The position numbers were made by a program, and so were the translations under genes. Under the pieces are notes generated by a model that searched no databases, had not been told where the DNA came from, and was given only the letters and a program-made list of their open reading frames with translations. 64,000 nt of DNA from Punica granatum. Its lineage: Eukaryota > Streptophyta > Magnoliopsida > Myrtales > Lythraceae. This document shows positions 37,776-50,699 of this stretch, in pieces. Where the stretch lies: assembly GCF_007655135.1 (NCBI RefSeq), contig NC_045128.1:33326811-33390810 (forward strand), read 5' to 3'. How positions within the stretch are numbered: the stretch's first letter is position 1; each line of letters opens with the position of its first letter.

Positions 37776-40700
37776 GTATATATGGAAGTAGATGAGAAAA
37801 TTAAAAAATCGATATATATATAATATATATAGTTGTGAAAGTAGATGAATAATTTATTATTAAAAAATTAATTATAAAAATAATTAGAAAAATATTATTA
37901 AATTAGAAAAAAATAAAAAGTAATGATTGTATTGATGAATTGAGAAAAATAAAATTGAGCTGAGTTAAGTAAGATTATTAGTTAAAAAACAAACGAAAAT
38001 TGATCTCCTAATAGTTTCACACTAATTATCAAGAGCAAGGTCGAATTTCTAGTAATACAGAGCTAACACTTACTAACTTCCATGCGAGAGAATCGAGTTC
38101 GAGTACAAGTATTACCGGTTACTAGGGCTACTATAAAAACCGACCTCGTCCTTGCTTATGCTGGACATGTAACTAAAACTCTTAAAAATTGTTTTTATTT
38201 TTATTTTTAAAGATGTTTCATTGTACTATATCTATAAACCTCCCATACAACAGAAAAAAAAAAAAAAAAAAAAAGAAAAGAAAGGATGTTGAGGTTTTGA
38301 GTGTTAGTACATATGATTGATTACCATACACTCTAACTTGCTATCTTCGATGTGAGGTATGTATGTGGGAATCTCTTTCTGTGTAATCTCAAGCTCAATC
38401 GAAACTGATTGATGGTATTGAACAATTTAGGTCAAACTTGGAGTGCTTGTGCAGGCACATCGAACTCATGCACATTAGATATTCATCGCGTGTATGACTC
38501 AATAGGTAATTGTACGTAATACGAATATCTTACTTAGTTATTCGATTCTTGTGAAAAGAAAAAGTTGGAAAAATAGGAATAAGACAACACGAATTTGGAG
38601 TCAAATAATGGAAGTTGCATGCATTGAAATAATTGATTGCTTGTTGGGAGGAGAAGGTTTCAGATACCAAATTGATGTGGGCATCACAACTGCAATAAAC
38701 TAGATAAATCTCAAAAAAGTCTCCTCGTCACTTTCACATAATATATCAATAATCGGCCGCCCCTTCACCAATCAAATCAAATATAATTACATTATTATAT
38801 ATTATATATTTCATTATTACTGTCGCAGACAAGACATGCAATGCAGTCGTAAAGACACAAACAAACTGTAGATAACGATTTCAAAAAGGTTGATAAAGAA
38901 AAAACCAAAATCCTCAACTGTGTTAGTTTTTGTCATTACTCATATCGAAACGCTAATCTCGGTGTATTTTAATCGGCTTATGTCTGCACTAAATGCGTCT
39001 TTATCTCTTTGTACCGGGAAAATGATACATTTATGTTAGGAAAATGGACTATAAAAGTATAAAAAAGAGTGTAGCGTAGTGACATATACTATCATCTATT
39101 GATATAGAGATAACATATTTAATATCTGATGAGACTATCCGTATCCATTTATTAATTATAAATTTTTCTTTTATTATATTAGAATTTGATATTTCTCTGT
39201 AACTGAAAAAAATAGACAAGGAAATTATTTACAGCTAACTGTTTACGATGATGACCGCTCGCTCGTTTCCATCAATCAATATAAAATTGCAGAATGTGAG
39301 TAGGATGTTGTTCTCACGGCATTTTAGTAAATGTTTACACTCGATTACGTGGAGGCACATGAGACGACCAACGGTGTGCAAGCAAATAAATTTTGATTAG
39401 CTTTGATTGCGTGGGCTTGCTTGGCTGTTTTATGGGTTAATCATTAAACATAGACACAATCTCTTTCCCTAATCACAATGACTTATTTGTTTAATGTTTG
39501 CTCTTTTCAGTTGTTCGGCTGTCTTATGTGTAAAGTGGATTCGAACTCGGAATGGGGCCCAGCCCCGGAAGAAGAAATTAGAGAAGGAAATCCGAGATAG
39601 GGGACCCGCCATGTGAGCAGCACATGCAGGACCCGGGCTTTGCGGTTCCTTAATTCATGCATCGTTCTCACAATCACAATCTGTTTTAGTACAGGCTCTC
39701 AACTCTCAAGTCCGACTTATCCCTCTAACCAAAAGAAAAAAGGAAAATTGCACATACGTTTTATTGGTAAACCCGATTTTCACCAAGTATGAATTCCGCA
39801 TGAGAAAATTGATATTTGGATTACTTGAAAGGTAAATCTGTAATTGAGACTTGATACAGTAAATTCTATGTACTTTCCGTAATTTTCGGATCCTAAATCG
39901 ATTGATTTATTGGTGCGAGCAGTTCGATTTTTCGTTTATCTTTTGGATTTGTTTAGACTAAGGTCATGGAAAAGAAGCGTATGAAAGTCCAAATTAATGT
40001 GATTCGATGGAGGGGGGAGTCGGTGCAGATTGATAAGTCAGAATTTGTGGGCTCTCTACGACATCTTTTTTTTTTTATTTTCTTTCTAACGTGTGGGTGT
40101 TTTGTTTTTTTATATGCAGAAGCTGTTCTTAATTGCCAAATGCCAAACGACAAGGTGATATCCTGCCTAGGGATGATAAATGTCTGCTGCATAAATACAT
40201 ATAAAAAAAGTAAAATAAAAATCTCAAATGGAGAAAAAGAGAAAAAGCAAAATAAAAATAAAAATGGTGATACTGCAATATTTTCTTCTCCGAGAATTGC
40301 TATGAAAAGGACGCAATTACTGACTACTTTTATCTACTTTCGTTCGCATTTCAAATGGAAAATTCACACAGAATTTGCGTTGAGAATCCGTCTCATTTTT
40401 CTCCTTTTTTTTTTCCCTCTCATCATCGAGGAAAGATGCACGAAAAAGCGATGAAATATATATTGCACTAGCGAATTTTTAAAAGGAGTGAATAGATTTC
40501 GGAAGTCGTCATCTTAAAATTCGTGATATATATGTATATATCAAAATGTCATATAGAGGAAGAATGGTTTCAAACCAATAATGGAAAAGATGGCAATGTT
40601 TTCTCCCCAAAATAGAACCATTTTTCTTTTGCCTCCACCCAAAATGGAGAAACTCTTACATTTACATATATTGAGTATATGTCACAAGTCAATAAATATT

Positions 40701-40825
40701 TTCCAATTCAGCATAGGTCTTTAGAAATATCACAAAAAATATATTATTAACAAAAATAAAAAATTTTCATGTATTTTGTAACATAATATCATGTGATACA
40801 TGTTAGGAAAATTTCTGGATCACTC

Positions 40826-40850
40826 AGAGAGAGAGAGAGAGAGAGAGAGA
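40826..40850. repeat. AG dinucleotide microsatellite
   Basis: This is an uninterrupted run of about 12 AG units in intergenic DNA. Confidence 0.95.
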
Positions 40851-42354
40851 AATCACTCGACTAATATACGTGGTTCTAGACAGTGAAGTCTATACATCCA
40901 CGGGCAAGACTCCGCGCACAGCTTTCTTCTTATTCCTGGCAACGAGCACGAGAGATTACAAGGATGTTACACCTCCCTAAACCCTGACAGAATAGTTTCA
41001 AAGGAGCACCCTAATATCCCCATACGGTAGGAAACTAAACCCCGATCAAATTAGAAGATAATTCCTAATAAGGATACACAAGAAATCTCCAAGAATCTAG
41101 ATTATTCTTTGAGTCTCTTTACGGGAAATTTGCTTTAGAATATCTTATCAAATCAGGAATGTATCCCCTATCCCAACAATATGTTCGTGATATACAATAC
41201 ATTCTCAAATAATATTATTTCATTTTCATATTTTTTTACCCAATTTATACATTTCTTCTTCATTATTAAAAAAAAAAAAAAGGCTAGTAGTGGGATACTC
41301 TAGTATGGTCCAGATTGAAGATCCTTGAGAAAGGAAGAGGGACAAAGTTGTTCAAACTGAAGAACAAGAGCCACAAAGGGCATGTGGATCCTATCCATAT
41401 GTCGTTTGCTGGGCCACCACCGATGGGAAGTTCCCTACACAGGGGTTTGTCCCAAAGTCCCCACTCGTATACACATCCATCCCCAACATGAACTATGGAA
41501 TTAAGGAGCTATGTCCACCATATGATAGGTCGTTTTCAAGTTGGTCCGGTCGAGCGGTCGAGTCGATACTGTGGCCCATCATAAAATGCAAGACCATATA
41601 TGTAGGTTGATTCACTGCCCATAGTAATCAGATGGGCGCGAGTAGCCAGAAGAGATGGTATAGACAGAAATGAAACCAATGATGAAGATTATGAATCTCA
41701 TAATGGTTTCAGACTTGAAAGTCTCGTAATATTAACTACGACCTGGAGATTTTCATAAGAGAACTTATGAAGCGTTCGGACAAGATCAGAGAATAGGTGA
41801 CCGTAGACAGCAACTAAAGACAAGGGCACATGAGTTCTTGAAAATGGAGTGCCACAAAAACGAGAAGCCCTTCCATGTGGCATTTAAGAGGATGTCTTCA
41901 GAGGTAGGCCACATTGATTTAATGGTCATACAGAAAGGGGTGACAGGTTATTCATGTTTGGCCACCGCACTGGCACGAGGTCCATGTCTCTGTTCTTGGT
42001 GAAACCACGGGCTGAAATAAAATCATGTTCATAATCTCGCATTCCCATTCACTAGTCAAGGACCGAATCGGGGACGGTACCTGTGTATGATCTTGCTCGA
42101 GAATTCACATACAACAAAGATAAATATCTGTACGATTCGATTCAAATGTGACAAATTGTTGCTTAGAAAATTTCAGGTAGTACGGTTCTGAAATTAAACT
42201 AAGGGAGCATCTACGGTTTGAAGGACCAGGACTTGCCCCTCGCTATTCGTTGGATCATCTTGAATGATCTTCTGCTCAGTCCTTGGATGGAACAAGTAAT
42301 AGTTACTTTTTTCGATTACAAGGGAGGCTCGTGAAACTGGTACAATAAATTATA

Positions 42355-42455
42355 AAAATATTAATAGCTAATAAAATGGTATGAGTAGTCCTACGACGAG
42401 TATCAAATCTATAACCTCTTAGTTATTAGGCGAAAACGTGCGCTACGCTACTTTA
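42355..42455. repeat. Dispersed interspersed repeat, copy 1
   Basis: AGTAGTCC...ATAACCTCTTAGTTATTAGGC followed by GTGCGCTACGC parallels a segment at 51425-51515 (GGTAGTCC...GTAATTTCTAGGTTACAGC then GCGCGTGCCATCG). The spacing is shared but the identity is moderate. It has no coding potential and could be SINE-like or an LTR fragment. Confidence 0.4.
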
Positions 42456-43452
42456 GGTCGATAAGATCTGGGAAAATTGTCTGAGCCTTCCGTTGTTCCA
42501 TCTTGTCCGCTATCAAGGTTCCTACTTCCAAGTTTTAACATATTGTTTGGACCAAGAAAGCACTTATATGGACCAAAATTGGATCACATTCACATGGAAT
42601 GTTTGGACCAAATAACTAAATTTTGTTCACAAGCCCAATTATGCCCAGTTGCGCGGGCACCTGGAGCGCCCGTGAGCCAAATTTACTGAAGAAATTTGAT
42701 CCTTTCTCGTTGAGCTCGGAGCTCTCCCGTGCTTAGACTTGAATAGCTCGAATAGCTTCACTTGAATAGCTCCAATAGCTTGCATTAGCTTGCATCAGTA
42801 ATCGAGTTTTCTACCTAAAACGATTGCACCCTTAATATTAAGAAAACCCATTCATAAAGTATGAAAAACATGATCAGGTTTCTTCTAACTATTCTTCCCT
42901 GGTCCAGGGCCAATTTAAACATTTCCAGTAGTGGTACTCGGTCTCCTAGTCGATACCATGTATCATACAACTGACGAGTCCTCTGGGGTTCGTTCACTAT
43001 TTCAAGCACATTTCCTCTTTAAGGTTTTCAGTTTTGAGTTCCAATTTGAGTTATTCAGACCAAAGTCCAAAAAATGAACTAAACTGTGACCAACCTTAAG
43101 TAAGAAAAATAATCATATAAGAGTACGCAATGCAGAAAGGTGAAACAGGACAACACACCGGGACAGGAAATACAATTTCTCTAGTTGTTTCAACTCCAAT
43201 CCTCTGTTAAACATCATTAACAGCTTGCCAACAAATGAATCTAATCCAAAACAAGACAGAAGCCACGAATTCTAACGCCCAAACTTATGACGAAGAAAGC
43301 TACACAAGACTAACACCCAAAAAATGGCCCAAAAACCCCACAAAGAATCGATTCTTCTTAACAAATAAATGCCCCGGATGAATGGTCAACAAGTTTCTGT
43401 TAGTCTATGAACAATCCAATGAACGAAGAACGGGCTTGACTCACGATTTAAA

Positions 43453-46368
43453 TTACAATGTGCTGCTACTCTCACTGGCTGAGATCGAGGGCCCCTCAGA
43501 CTTCACAAGAGGGGAACCCCTGCTGCTGATATCAAGGCCCTGTAAACGGCCGAGAGGGTCCTGCTGCATCATCTCATTGAAGGCCGCATGGGAGTTGGGC
43601 TGAACCATGAAAGGGTGCTGGTGTGGACCCCCGCCTACCATGTTGTTGGGTTGGAGCATGTGGAACTGCTGGACTTGGTTGAGCTGTTGTGGCTGAGGGA
43701 AGAAGGCCGGCTTGGCGTATGGGATGTGGTGCATCCCGAGGTTGTATGTGTCGGTGGCTGTGATTGGCTCCCCGGTGGCTATCTTCAGCCTCTCCACTTC
43801 TTTTTTCAACGCTTCATTTAGAGCTGGTCACATGGTTATATGGCAAAACAAAGCAGTTAAAACTAAAAGAATAAAAATCCGATGAATTTGGAAAACAAGT
43901 TAACACACTGAACACTTATTGGGTTGTACACTAGATGTTATTGTATATGGAAGATAAGCAAGATGAAGGCATAAGCTTTGACGCAGAGGACAATTGAACA
44001 GGACAGGTGTAAGGAAAAGGTTTGCCATATCCAAAAGTATAGACAAGGGACCAAGAAGTTAATCATGCAAGTCAGACCAAGAAAACAATCATGCAAGTCA
44101 ATCATTGAAAGCGGCTACCAGAAGGAAAAGAGTGTGAAAGCAATGCTTTAATTACTACATCATCATAATGCATGAAACATACCATCACGTAGCTGCGCTT
44201 GCTGTTCCATAGCCTGAAGTCGAAGCTTAAGCTCTGTGTTTTCAGCAGTCAAACCAGTCGTGTCTCTCTGAAACACAAGACAAGAAAAGAAACCAATGAT
44301 TTTAACAGAAAAAGAAATACGAAGCTTTCAAATAATTGAAGTTCAATCACTAGTTTAATCGTTATTCATCTAACGATCTGGCATATAATGCAATCAACCA
44401 TGACAGATAGAGCAAGCATCTTAGCATCGTACAACTCAATCTAAATATTGACCAACCAATTAATTAACATCAAAACATTTACTTGGGGATTTATCTGTTT
44501 TCACCTGAAAAACATACACTTGAGGATCAAATTACTAACAGATCCCACCATATTATCTTGAACATACACTTGGGGATCAAATTACTAACAGATCCCACCT
44601 TATTATCTTGAATTAAAACTGGAGATCACTTCTTAATCCCTGACCATGGCTGGTTGAAGTATTAAGAGTCCAAGTATTAAGATTTATGTCATGAACCCAA
44701 ACAATCAAGTTTCAATTTTGATGTAAAAGTCTCATTTCTCAATATTTTTTCAAGCAACCGCCACCTGATATTAAGAAAGATAATGTGTGACCACCATAGA
44801 TGAAGCCAAGCTGTTAAAACAGGGGGCTTTGTATCAGGAGATGCAAATTACGGAAAGGAACTGTAGTTTGGTTGGGTGAAAGTAATAAGGTCTACCAAAC
44901 GTGGGAGCGACAAAAGCTTTACGGAAGAAATTAATCAAATGGCCCTTCCATGCAACGAAGTAGTGACTACAAAAAAGGGGTCAAGCAAATTAGACCAGAA
45001 GTTATTCCGGTGAAGCATTTTTTCCAGCTAGGACTATAAAAATCAGAGGACAAACCTGAAACAATGTAAGCTGTGCAGAGAGAGTAGTTGCTTCCGTTTG
45101 AAGAGTCTGGACTTTTCTCTCGAGCTCCGAGATATACCTAGCTTTTCTCTCTTTTGAGCGAGCAGCAGACTGTCGGTTTGCGAGAATCCTTCAGTAATAA
45201 ATGATGGAAAATGTTAGAGACAGGAAGGCAGGAAGAAAAGAAACAGTATATGTCCATCCAAGTGAAATCTACTCTAGCTTATCAAAGGGAAGATCTAAGC
45301 TCAAACAGAGCAAGATGCGAGCTGAGGACAACAAATGAAGATTACTTTCAGTTAATTACCATTACTGCTACCAGCTAATCATGAATTTAAGCACGAGTAA
45401 GACGGGAAACTCCGTTCAATATTGTTCTTGCCAGCAACCTATAACCATGTTTAAGTTGCATCGTCCTTCGTACATACTTGGAGACTCGACTCGAACATAG
45501 CTTTCCCACAATTATTTCATTTTAGAAACGGGTCACTTTGAGCGTCAATTTCATGCTATCATTATCACAAAGTACATTTCAAAATTCCTCCAAGTCCTCA
45601 TATCACAGTAAAGTCAGCTCATAGGTTCATATCAGACATAGAAAACCTCATTTCGAGGTTGCAGGATCCATATGCTTGATTTCTACATCAAGAGCTAAAA
45701 GATTCGACCCAGCGGAGAAAAAGAAAACACTACCCAAACATATTCTAGTAAACGACGAAGACATTTTGCCCACTCAGAGTTTCCAATTCACTCTGGTCAG
45801 ATTTAGAGCATCCATGAATGACGAACGAACCGAGCAGAATGCTTAATGCAGGCAGCGGGAAAATTTGAAAGAGGAACAGTGACCTCTTGGCTCGTTTGGG
45901 ATCGATAGTCCAGAGCTCGGCAAGCTTATCAGGAGCCATGGCCTTCTTCGCCTCTATGCTCTCCAGGATGGAGGACCCGTCCACGGAGTTGCTGTACCGG
46001 TGCCTGGTGGACCGGACGCAGCCGCCGCCCTTCTCCTGGGGGTCCGGGGCTGGCTGGGAGCCGGACGCGCCTGCGGCATTGTCGGGCTTGGGTTGGTCGG
46101 GAGGGGGAGGGGCGGGGCCTTCCTCGAGCTTGCAGCCGAACTTCTCGATGTCCATGTAGGTGCTGAGGAGATCGTCCTCGGATCCGCCGCCGAGGTCCTC
46201 GAAGCTGCCGGAGGGGCCATTGTCAAAGGGGTCGGGCCCCAGATCCAGGTCGTCGGGGATCCGGAAGTTGACCTCGGAGTGGGCCCTCCTGTGGTGCGAC
46301 CCCCTCGGCGCCGGCATGGCCTGGAATTGAGTCGTCGAGCTCGGCTTCGACGGATCTTGCATCGCCAT
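43453..46368 (-). CDS. Group I bZIP transcription factor (VIP1/RF2a/bZIP18-52-like), 357 aa
   Basis: Exons in transcript order are 45884-46368, 45056-45188, 44183-44267 and 43453-43823. Phases close. The N-terminus carries [20 protein letters not shown]. This type of RxHSE site is phosphorylated and bound by 14-3-3 proteins in VIP1-like factors, holding them in the cytosol until stress or touch releases them. An acidic and Pro-rich region and the [11 protein letters not shown] block follow. The basic region (from about residue 163) reads [19 protein letters not shown]. The fixed Asn166 is followed seven residues later by Lys174 instead of the usual Arg, the hallmark of group I. A leucine zipper then spans exons 2-4. 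The C-terminus is rich in Gln, Pro and His (residues about 235-340). Intron 2 carries a small tandem duplication. Confidence 0.94.
44511..44612. repeat. 50-bp tandem duplication in bZIP intron
   Basis: AACATACACTTGAGGATCAA at 44511 recurs as AACATACACTTGGGGATCAA at 44561, followed by ATTACTAACAGATCCCACC in both. There are two copies, only slightly diverged, inside the second intron of the bZIP gene. Confidence 0.9.
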
Positions 46369-46379
46369 GAACGAACCAA

Positions 46380-47110
46380 TGCGCCTCTCTCCCTCTCTCT
46401 ATCTCTCCCCTGTGTGTGTCTCTGTTTTTTTTTTTTTCTCCTGTTCTTCCTTTGGGCAGAGATGGAAGAGGATGAGAGATAGAGAGATTTGGGGAACGTG
46501 AAATGGCTCGAAAAAGAAGAGAGAGAAAGGCAGAAAAATGGAGTCAGAGGATTTTCATTCTTTTCTTTTGCCTTTCAACGTTCTCTCTTTCTCTCTCACT
46601 TGTCACCATAATCAATCCCTTCTCTTTCTCCCTCTACTCCTCTTGTCTTCTTTTTTTAAAAATAAATTCCGTGTTTTCCGATTTTTGCGAATTAAATTTT
46701 CAGCCAAAAATATTGTGTTGCAATGAATTGAATGATTTTCCTTGTTCATGTTTCATACAAAGATGTCTATTTCTTTTCCTAGATTCATACAAAATATGTC
46801 GGGTATCAAGGCGTTACCCTATGTTTGGTAAGAGAGGGTTGGTATCACATGTAATGTTCAAATGATTGTCCATACAATACAGTAACCCGATTTACATTTC
46901 CAGATTAACGCGTCATTGATCTTATTTTTTGATAAGAGAAGAGAGAAAAAAATTTAATTTCTAAAATGTGAGGAAGGCCTAGGTTGCCCATGGCCTCGGG
47001 ATCTCTCGTAATGGAACACAGTCGGAGAGTTGGGTACCTCGATCTAATTTCCATATGACTTTGTCGTACTTGTACCTATGATAGATGCAAATAAGCGGAA
47101 GAATATGATT
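46380..47110. other. bZIP promoter and leader side
   Basis: CT- and GA-rich leader sequence (46385-46650) of the minus-strand bZIP gene, then AT-rich spacer. Overlapping plus-strand ORFs are antisense shadows. Confidence 0.5.
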
Positions 47111-47113
47111 AAC

Positions 47114-47326
47114 TTAAGGCGTTTAGTACGTGAGAATCCATGTGAATTTCTAGAAAAGTTAAATTTAAATTTCCTGAACCCAAAAGATTTCCATGTTTGG
47201 TTGTGTCATGGCAATCTACATTTTTATTCTCACATTTTCGCTCGAATGAATGTGGTTCCCACCTTGATAGGAATGTGCATTACTAGTAATTTAATTGTCA
47301 GGAATCTACCAAACGCCTCCTAAAGA
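47114..47326. mobile_element. MITE with GGCGTTTRGTA terminal repeats
   Basis: The left end is TTAAGGCGTTTAGTACGTG. The reverse complement of the right end is TTAGGAGGCGTTTGGTAGAT. They share GGCGTTTRGTA. The interior is about 190 bases without coding capacity. The terminal core matches the elements at 26607 and 60373. Confidence 0.6.
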
Positions 47327-47814
47327 AATGGACTTTTCTCTAGTCCATGTCTGTCTAAGACCCCATTGGCTCATGTAAATTAAGAGGGAGTCAGAATCGG
47401 AATGAAACATTTCGATTATAGGTGTTTTGTTTAGGGGAATCGTAAATGAAGAGAGCAAAGAGCTCTTTTGTTGTGGGGCCCGTTGCTCCAGATCGCGTGG
47501 GCGGACAGTGGACCACACAAAGAGTAAAACAATTTTTTTCTTCTTTTTTACAATTAAAAATTATAGGACCATAATAGAGACTCGATGAAAGACCAACAAT
47601 TGAAGTTTCTAGCCTCTCATTTCCTTGCTTGAGCCTTTGTTTAACATGGTGCCCATATGGTGAAAATTAAATCCACTTTAGAGATCCATAGAATCTCTCC
47701 CGATGGAGATGGTCCTAGGATTTTTGTCCTTATTTTTTTTATTTCTTAGTTTATTCTATTCGTAATTGGGCCTCCACCCTTTAATCATCGAAAAAAATGA
47801 TATTAACATAAAAG

Positions 47815-48462
47815 GTTAACTACTTAAAAAGGCATGATATTTGCTCAAATTCTCAATTCTACCACGACATTTAAAAAATTTGACAGAAAGACATGACCTT
47901 TTATTTTAGTCTCAAATATAGCATAACGTTAAATATTTCGTTAATTCTAATGATATTAGTTGACTAGGCATTAATAGTGGCACGTGTCGTCACATTACTT
48001 TATGAGTGGACTTTACATTTTTAATTTAATAAAAATAATGTTGAAAATTTTAAAAAAAGGGAAGGGTCGGGTTGAAGATAAGGAGGAAGGGGGCCAAAAG
48101 GCCTAAGGCGATTCTAGGTGGTGGGTTCGATTGCGGCCATGGCCCCCTCAGTTGTGGTGGGCTCGATTGCGGCCATCGCCCCCTCAGTCGGGGTCGTCGT
48201 CGCCGCCGACCCCGATTGGGGGGGCTGTGGCCGCAATCTAGGCCACCAATTTAAAAAAATATGGGATCCACTAATAGAATAATATGGGGACACGTGACAC
48301 CATTAATGCCTAATCAGTTAATACCGTTAGAATTGACAGAATATTTAACTGAGTGCTAGATTTGAAATTAAAATGAAATGTCGTGTCTTTTTGTGCTATT
48401 TTCGAAAGGTCGTCCTAGAATTGATAATTTGAGCAAAAGTCGTACTTTTTTAGATGATTAGC
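47815..48462. mobile_element. 650-bp foldback element with GC-rich core
   Basis: The left arm (47815 to about 48000) and right arm (about 48275-48462) are imperfect reverse complements. Landmarks include TTTGCTCAAATTCTCAATTCTA against the complement of TAGAATTGATAATTTGAGCAAA, TAGGCATTAATAGTGGCACGTG against CACGTGACACCATTAATGCCTA, and AAATATTTCGTTAATTCTAA. The core at 48060-48245 is GC-rich and itself holds two direct copies of a CGATTGCGGCCAT block and an inverted copy. There is no transposase. The architecture matches Mutator-like foldback elements. Flanks are A-rich, so the target duplication is ambiguous. Confidence 0.78.
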
Positions 48463-48469
48463 GAAAAAA

Positions 48470-49290
48470 AAAGAAAAATACTATAAAAATTGTTCCAAAA
48501 CGATCAAAGACTATATGTTAATACTGATTACCAATAAACTCAGGTTTTTTTTTTCCTGTTCTTTTTTTGTCAAAAATATCTTGTTAAAAGGCGTCAATTC
48601 TGGGTCCACGAGGGATTGCATATATAATTAGATTAGATTAGATATTATATTAATATGAAGGAGACAGGGAAGAAAGGTGGACCAATCAAAGCGGGAGCAG
48701 TGGCCTTCCTCAGTAGCTGATGAAACCACATGATCGCCATGTGCTCCCGTGGCCTTTCCGCTCTCCACATCACAGGTGACAGGCCTTTCACCACACACTT
48801 CTTATTAAATTTCATCACACTTCACCCCGCCACATCACATTATTTCAGATTTCAGATTTGGTTTACTGCAAGAGGATTGGATTGATGAACCTGGATGATC
48901 ATGATTCCAGAACAGAAACAATGGCAAAATTTTCGTTTCTTTTGTACACCTCTTGCGAGATTCAATCGGCATAATTGCGCCCGTCCCCTATTAAACTGTT
49001 CAGTTGCCATCGAGATATGGTGTTTTATCGGTTTCACACGAGCCTTTGTTTCGGTGGGAAGTTACAGAAGCATGGAATTATAATATTATTACCAGATTCA
49101 TTAAGAACCTGAAAATGTGAGCACTTTGTTGGGATCAGGTTCGAAAAGTAATTTGTCATTAATAATTATCATTAGAGGGGAGAAGACAAGTGGAGAAATC
49201 CTTATCCCTTCCCTGTCTCTCTCTCCCAGTCCCTCCTTAATCTCCTGCACTAATGAACCCATGTTTTTCAACCTTCCAAAGTGTCATTTC

Positions 49291-49328
<38 letters not shown>

Positions 49329-50030
49329 TTTATATATAAAGAGTGTCATTTTTCTCAACAATAATGACATGACAAGACACCCAACACCGTGTAATTACTT
49401 CCACTCGGGTGTTTCCCATCACTCTCCAGTAGCACAAGAAACCTTCTGCAACATACATACACATACTTCTTCGCCCAAAATAAGGGGGAAGTATGATTCA
49501 GACTTCCCTGAAAGGTGTGATTTGCAGAGGAAGACCTGCTGCTGAAGATTTTGGGAAGCGACAGTAACCTCGTGATGGTCAAAGTAATGGTAAGGATCAA
49601 GAACCCTTCTTGGTTTGTTGATCGCATCTGCCTTTAGCAGCCCGTTTTCTTTTCTGTTTCCCTTTTCCTGATATAGCATTCTGTCCCATTAAAGGAATGG
49701 TTTTTATGCAGTGTTTGTCTACTCAAAGCTGAAATTGTATTAATCCTTTTCTCTGTTGGGCCTTCCCTTATTGTACTGAAAGATGCAATTTGGGTGCATT
49801 TACTGTTGTTGGAATCACCGGAGGCATGAAGAAGCCTTAATTTGAGGAGCACTTATTGTGGCTGTTTTTGCTCACCAGAGGCCCTCTCACTCTGTTTATT
49901 ATTGTCCTTCAACCACCCTCTTTCCTCAGCACCAAACCGGCAGGCCTTAAATTGGCAAAGCGAAGCTCTTATGGTGTTTTAATTTGCAGCTGAAAGGGGT
50001 TTAGTTTTGAGAACTTTTCGAATAGCCAGC
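48470..50030. other. Spacer and likely leader/promoter of the ATL gene
   Basis: No protein gene is supported. A CT microsatellite lies at 49294-49324, and a short TA run follows at 49332. Sequence from about 49550 onward is more balanced in composition and may be transcribed leader of the ATL gene. Confidence 0.45.
49294..49324. repeat. CT dinucleotide microsatellite
   Basis: This is a run of about 15 CT units in intergenic or leader DNA upstream of the ATL gene. Confidence 0.95.
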
Positions 50031-50046
50031 GGTGCAGTTTCTTGCA

Positions 50047-50646
50047 ATGTTCGAGTTCGAGAAAGCCCTGATTCTGGTTTTGGTTTGTAATTTGCTAGCT
50101 GTGTGTGATGGGTTGTTAAACGGGACGGCCATGTCGCGCCGGAGCTTAACTCATCATCCTCGCCGTGTTTTGCTTGGGACTGGGCCCCCTGCCCCACCCA
50201 CCCACAATGCTACCCAGAACCGAACCCGAGGCTCATTCAACCAGACCGATTTTGACACCAACATGGTGATCATCCTAGCTGCCCTTCTCTGTGCCCTGAT
50301 CTGTGCCCTGGGCCTTAACTCGATTGTCCGCTGCGCCATGAGATACGGCCGGAGGTTCCCCTTTGAGACTCCAGAGGGTACCGCCGCGAGACTGGCATCG
50401 ACCGGCCTCAAGAAGAGTGCACTCCGGAGGATCCCCATGGCCATCTATGGGGCAGCGGAGGTTAGCATCCCAGCCACCGAGTGCCCGATCTGCCTCGGGG
50501 AGTTTGTGGAAGGGGACAAGGTCCGGGTTCTGCCTAAATGCCACCATGGTTTCCACGTGAAGTGTATAGACACGTGGCTGCTCTCGCACTCTTCTTGTCC
50601 GACGTGCCGGCAATCGTTACTCGACCAAGCGTCGGCTTCCATCTGA
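50047..50646 (+). CDS. ATL-family RING-H2 E3 ubiquitin ligase, 199 aa
   Basis: This is a membrane-anchored E3 ligase that transfers ubiquitin from an E2 to substrates. ATL proteins act in defence, sugar/nitrogen and stress signalling. It is a single exon, as usual for ATLs. The first true ATG is at 50047; the open frame extends five codons further upstream but begins at a GTG. A signal or anchor-like hydrophobic segment (residues 5-20) is followed by a Pro- and Asn-rich segment with possible glycosylation sites. A transmembrane helix spans about 73-91 and leads into GLNSIVRC, the GLD-type motif. The RING-H2 ligands are Cys146, Cys149, Cys165, His167, His170, Cys173, Cys184 and Cys187, with the expected spacing (CPIC...CHHGFH..C...CPTC). 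It resembles the ATL78-80 subgroup. It is convergent with CHIL. Confidence 0.92.
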   Translation: MFEFEKALILVLVCNLLAVCDGLLNGTAMSRRSLTHHPRRVLLGTGPPAPPTHNATQNRTRGSFNQTDFDTNMVIILAALLCALICALGLNSIVRCAMRYGRRFPFETPEGTAARLASTGLKKSALRRIPMAIYGAAEVSIPATECPICLGEFVEGDKVRVLPKCHHGFHVKCIDTWLLSHSSCPTCRQSLLDQASASI

Positions 50647-50699
50647 ATTGGTAAGGTGCTAGTGTTTCAGACTTCAGGAAATATATTTATTAGATCAAG

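Larger units (their letters stand above)
37401..43452. other. 6-kb gene-poor stretch with simple repeats
   Basis: No gene is supported. It holds a TA microsatellite (37744-37770), A-runs (38252-38274), an AG microsatellite (40826-40850) and several AT-rich blocks. The stretch at 41280-42400 has a less AT-biased composition but all frames are broken. It may be an old transposon relic that I cannot name. The end is 3' untranslated sequence of the bZIP gene. Confidence 0.45.

Noticed and set aside
39966..40454. 162-codon plus-strand ORF
   Set aside because: It is dominated by Lys and Phe runs from A- and T-rich DNA and has no family features. It is most likely chance.
45887..46482. Long GC-rich ORFs antisense to and in other frames of bZIP exon 1 (also 45954-46379)
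   Set aside because: They overlap a clear coding exon with family motifs. Their low-complexity Gly/Ala/Arg content is a by-product of the GC-rich exon.
50032..50046. Five extra N-terminal codons for the ATL protein
   Set aside because: The open frame here begins with GTG, not ATG. The first ATG is at 50047 and leads directly into the hydrophobic N-terminus.
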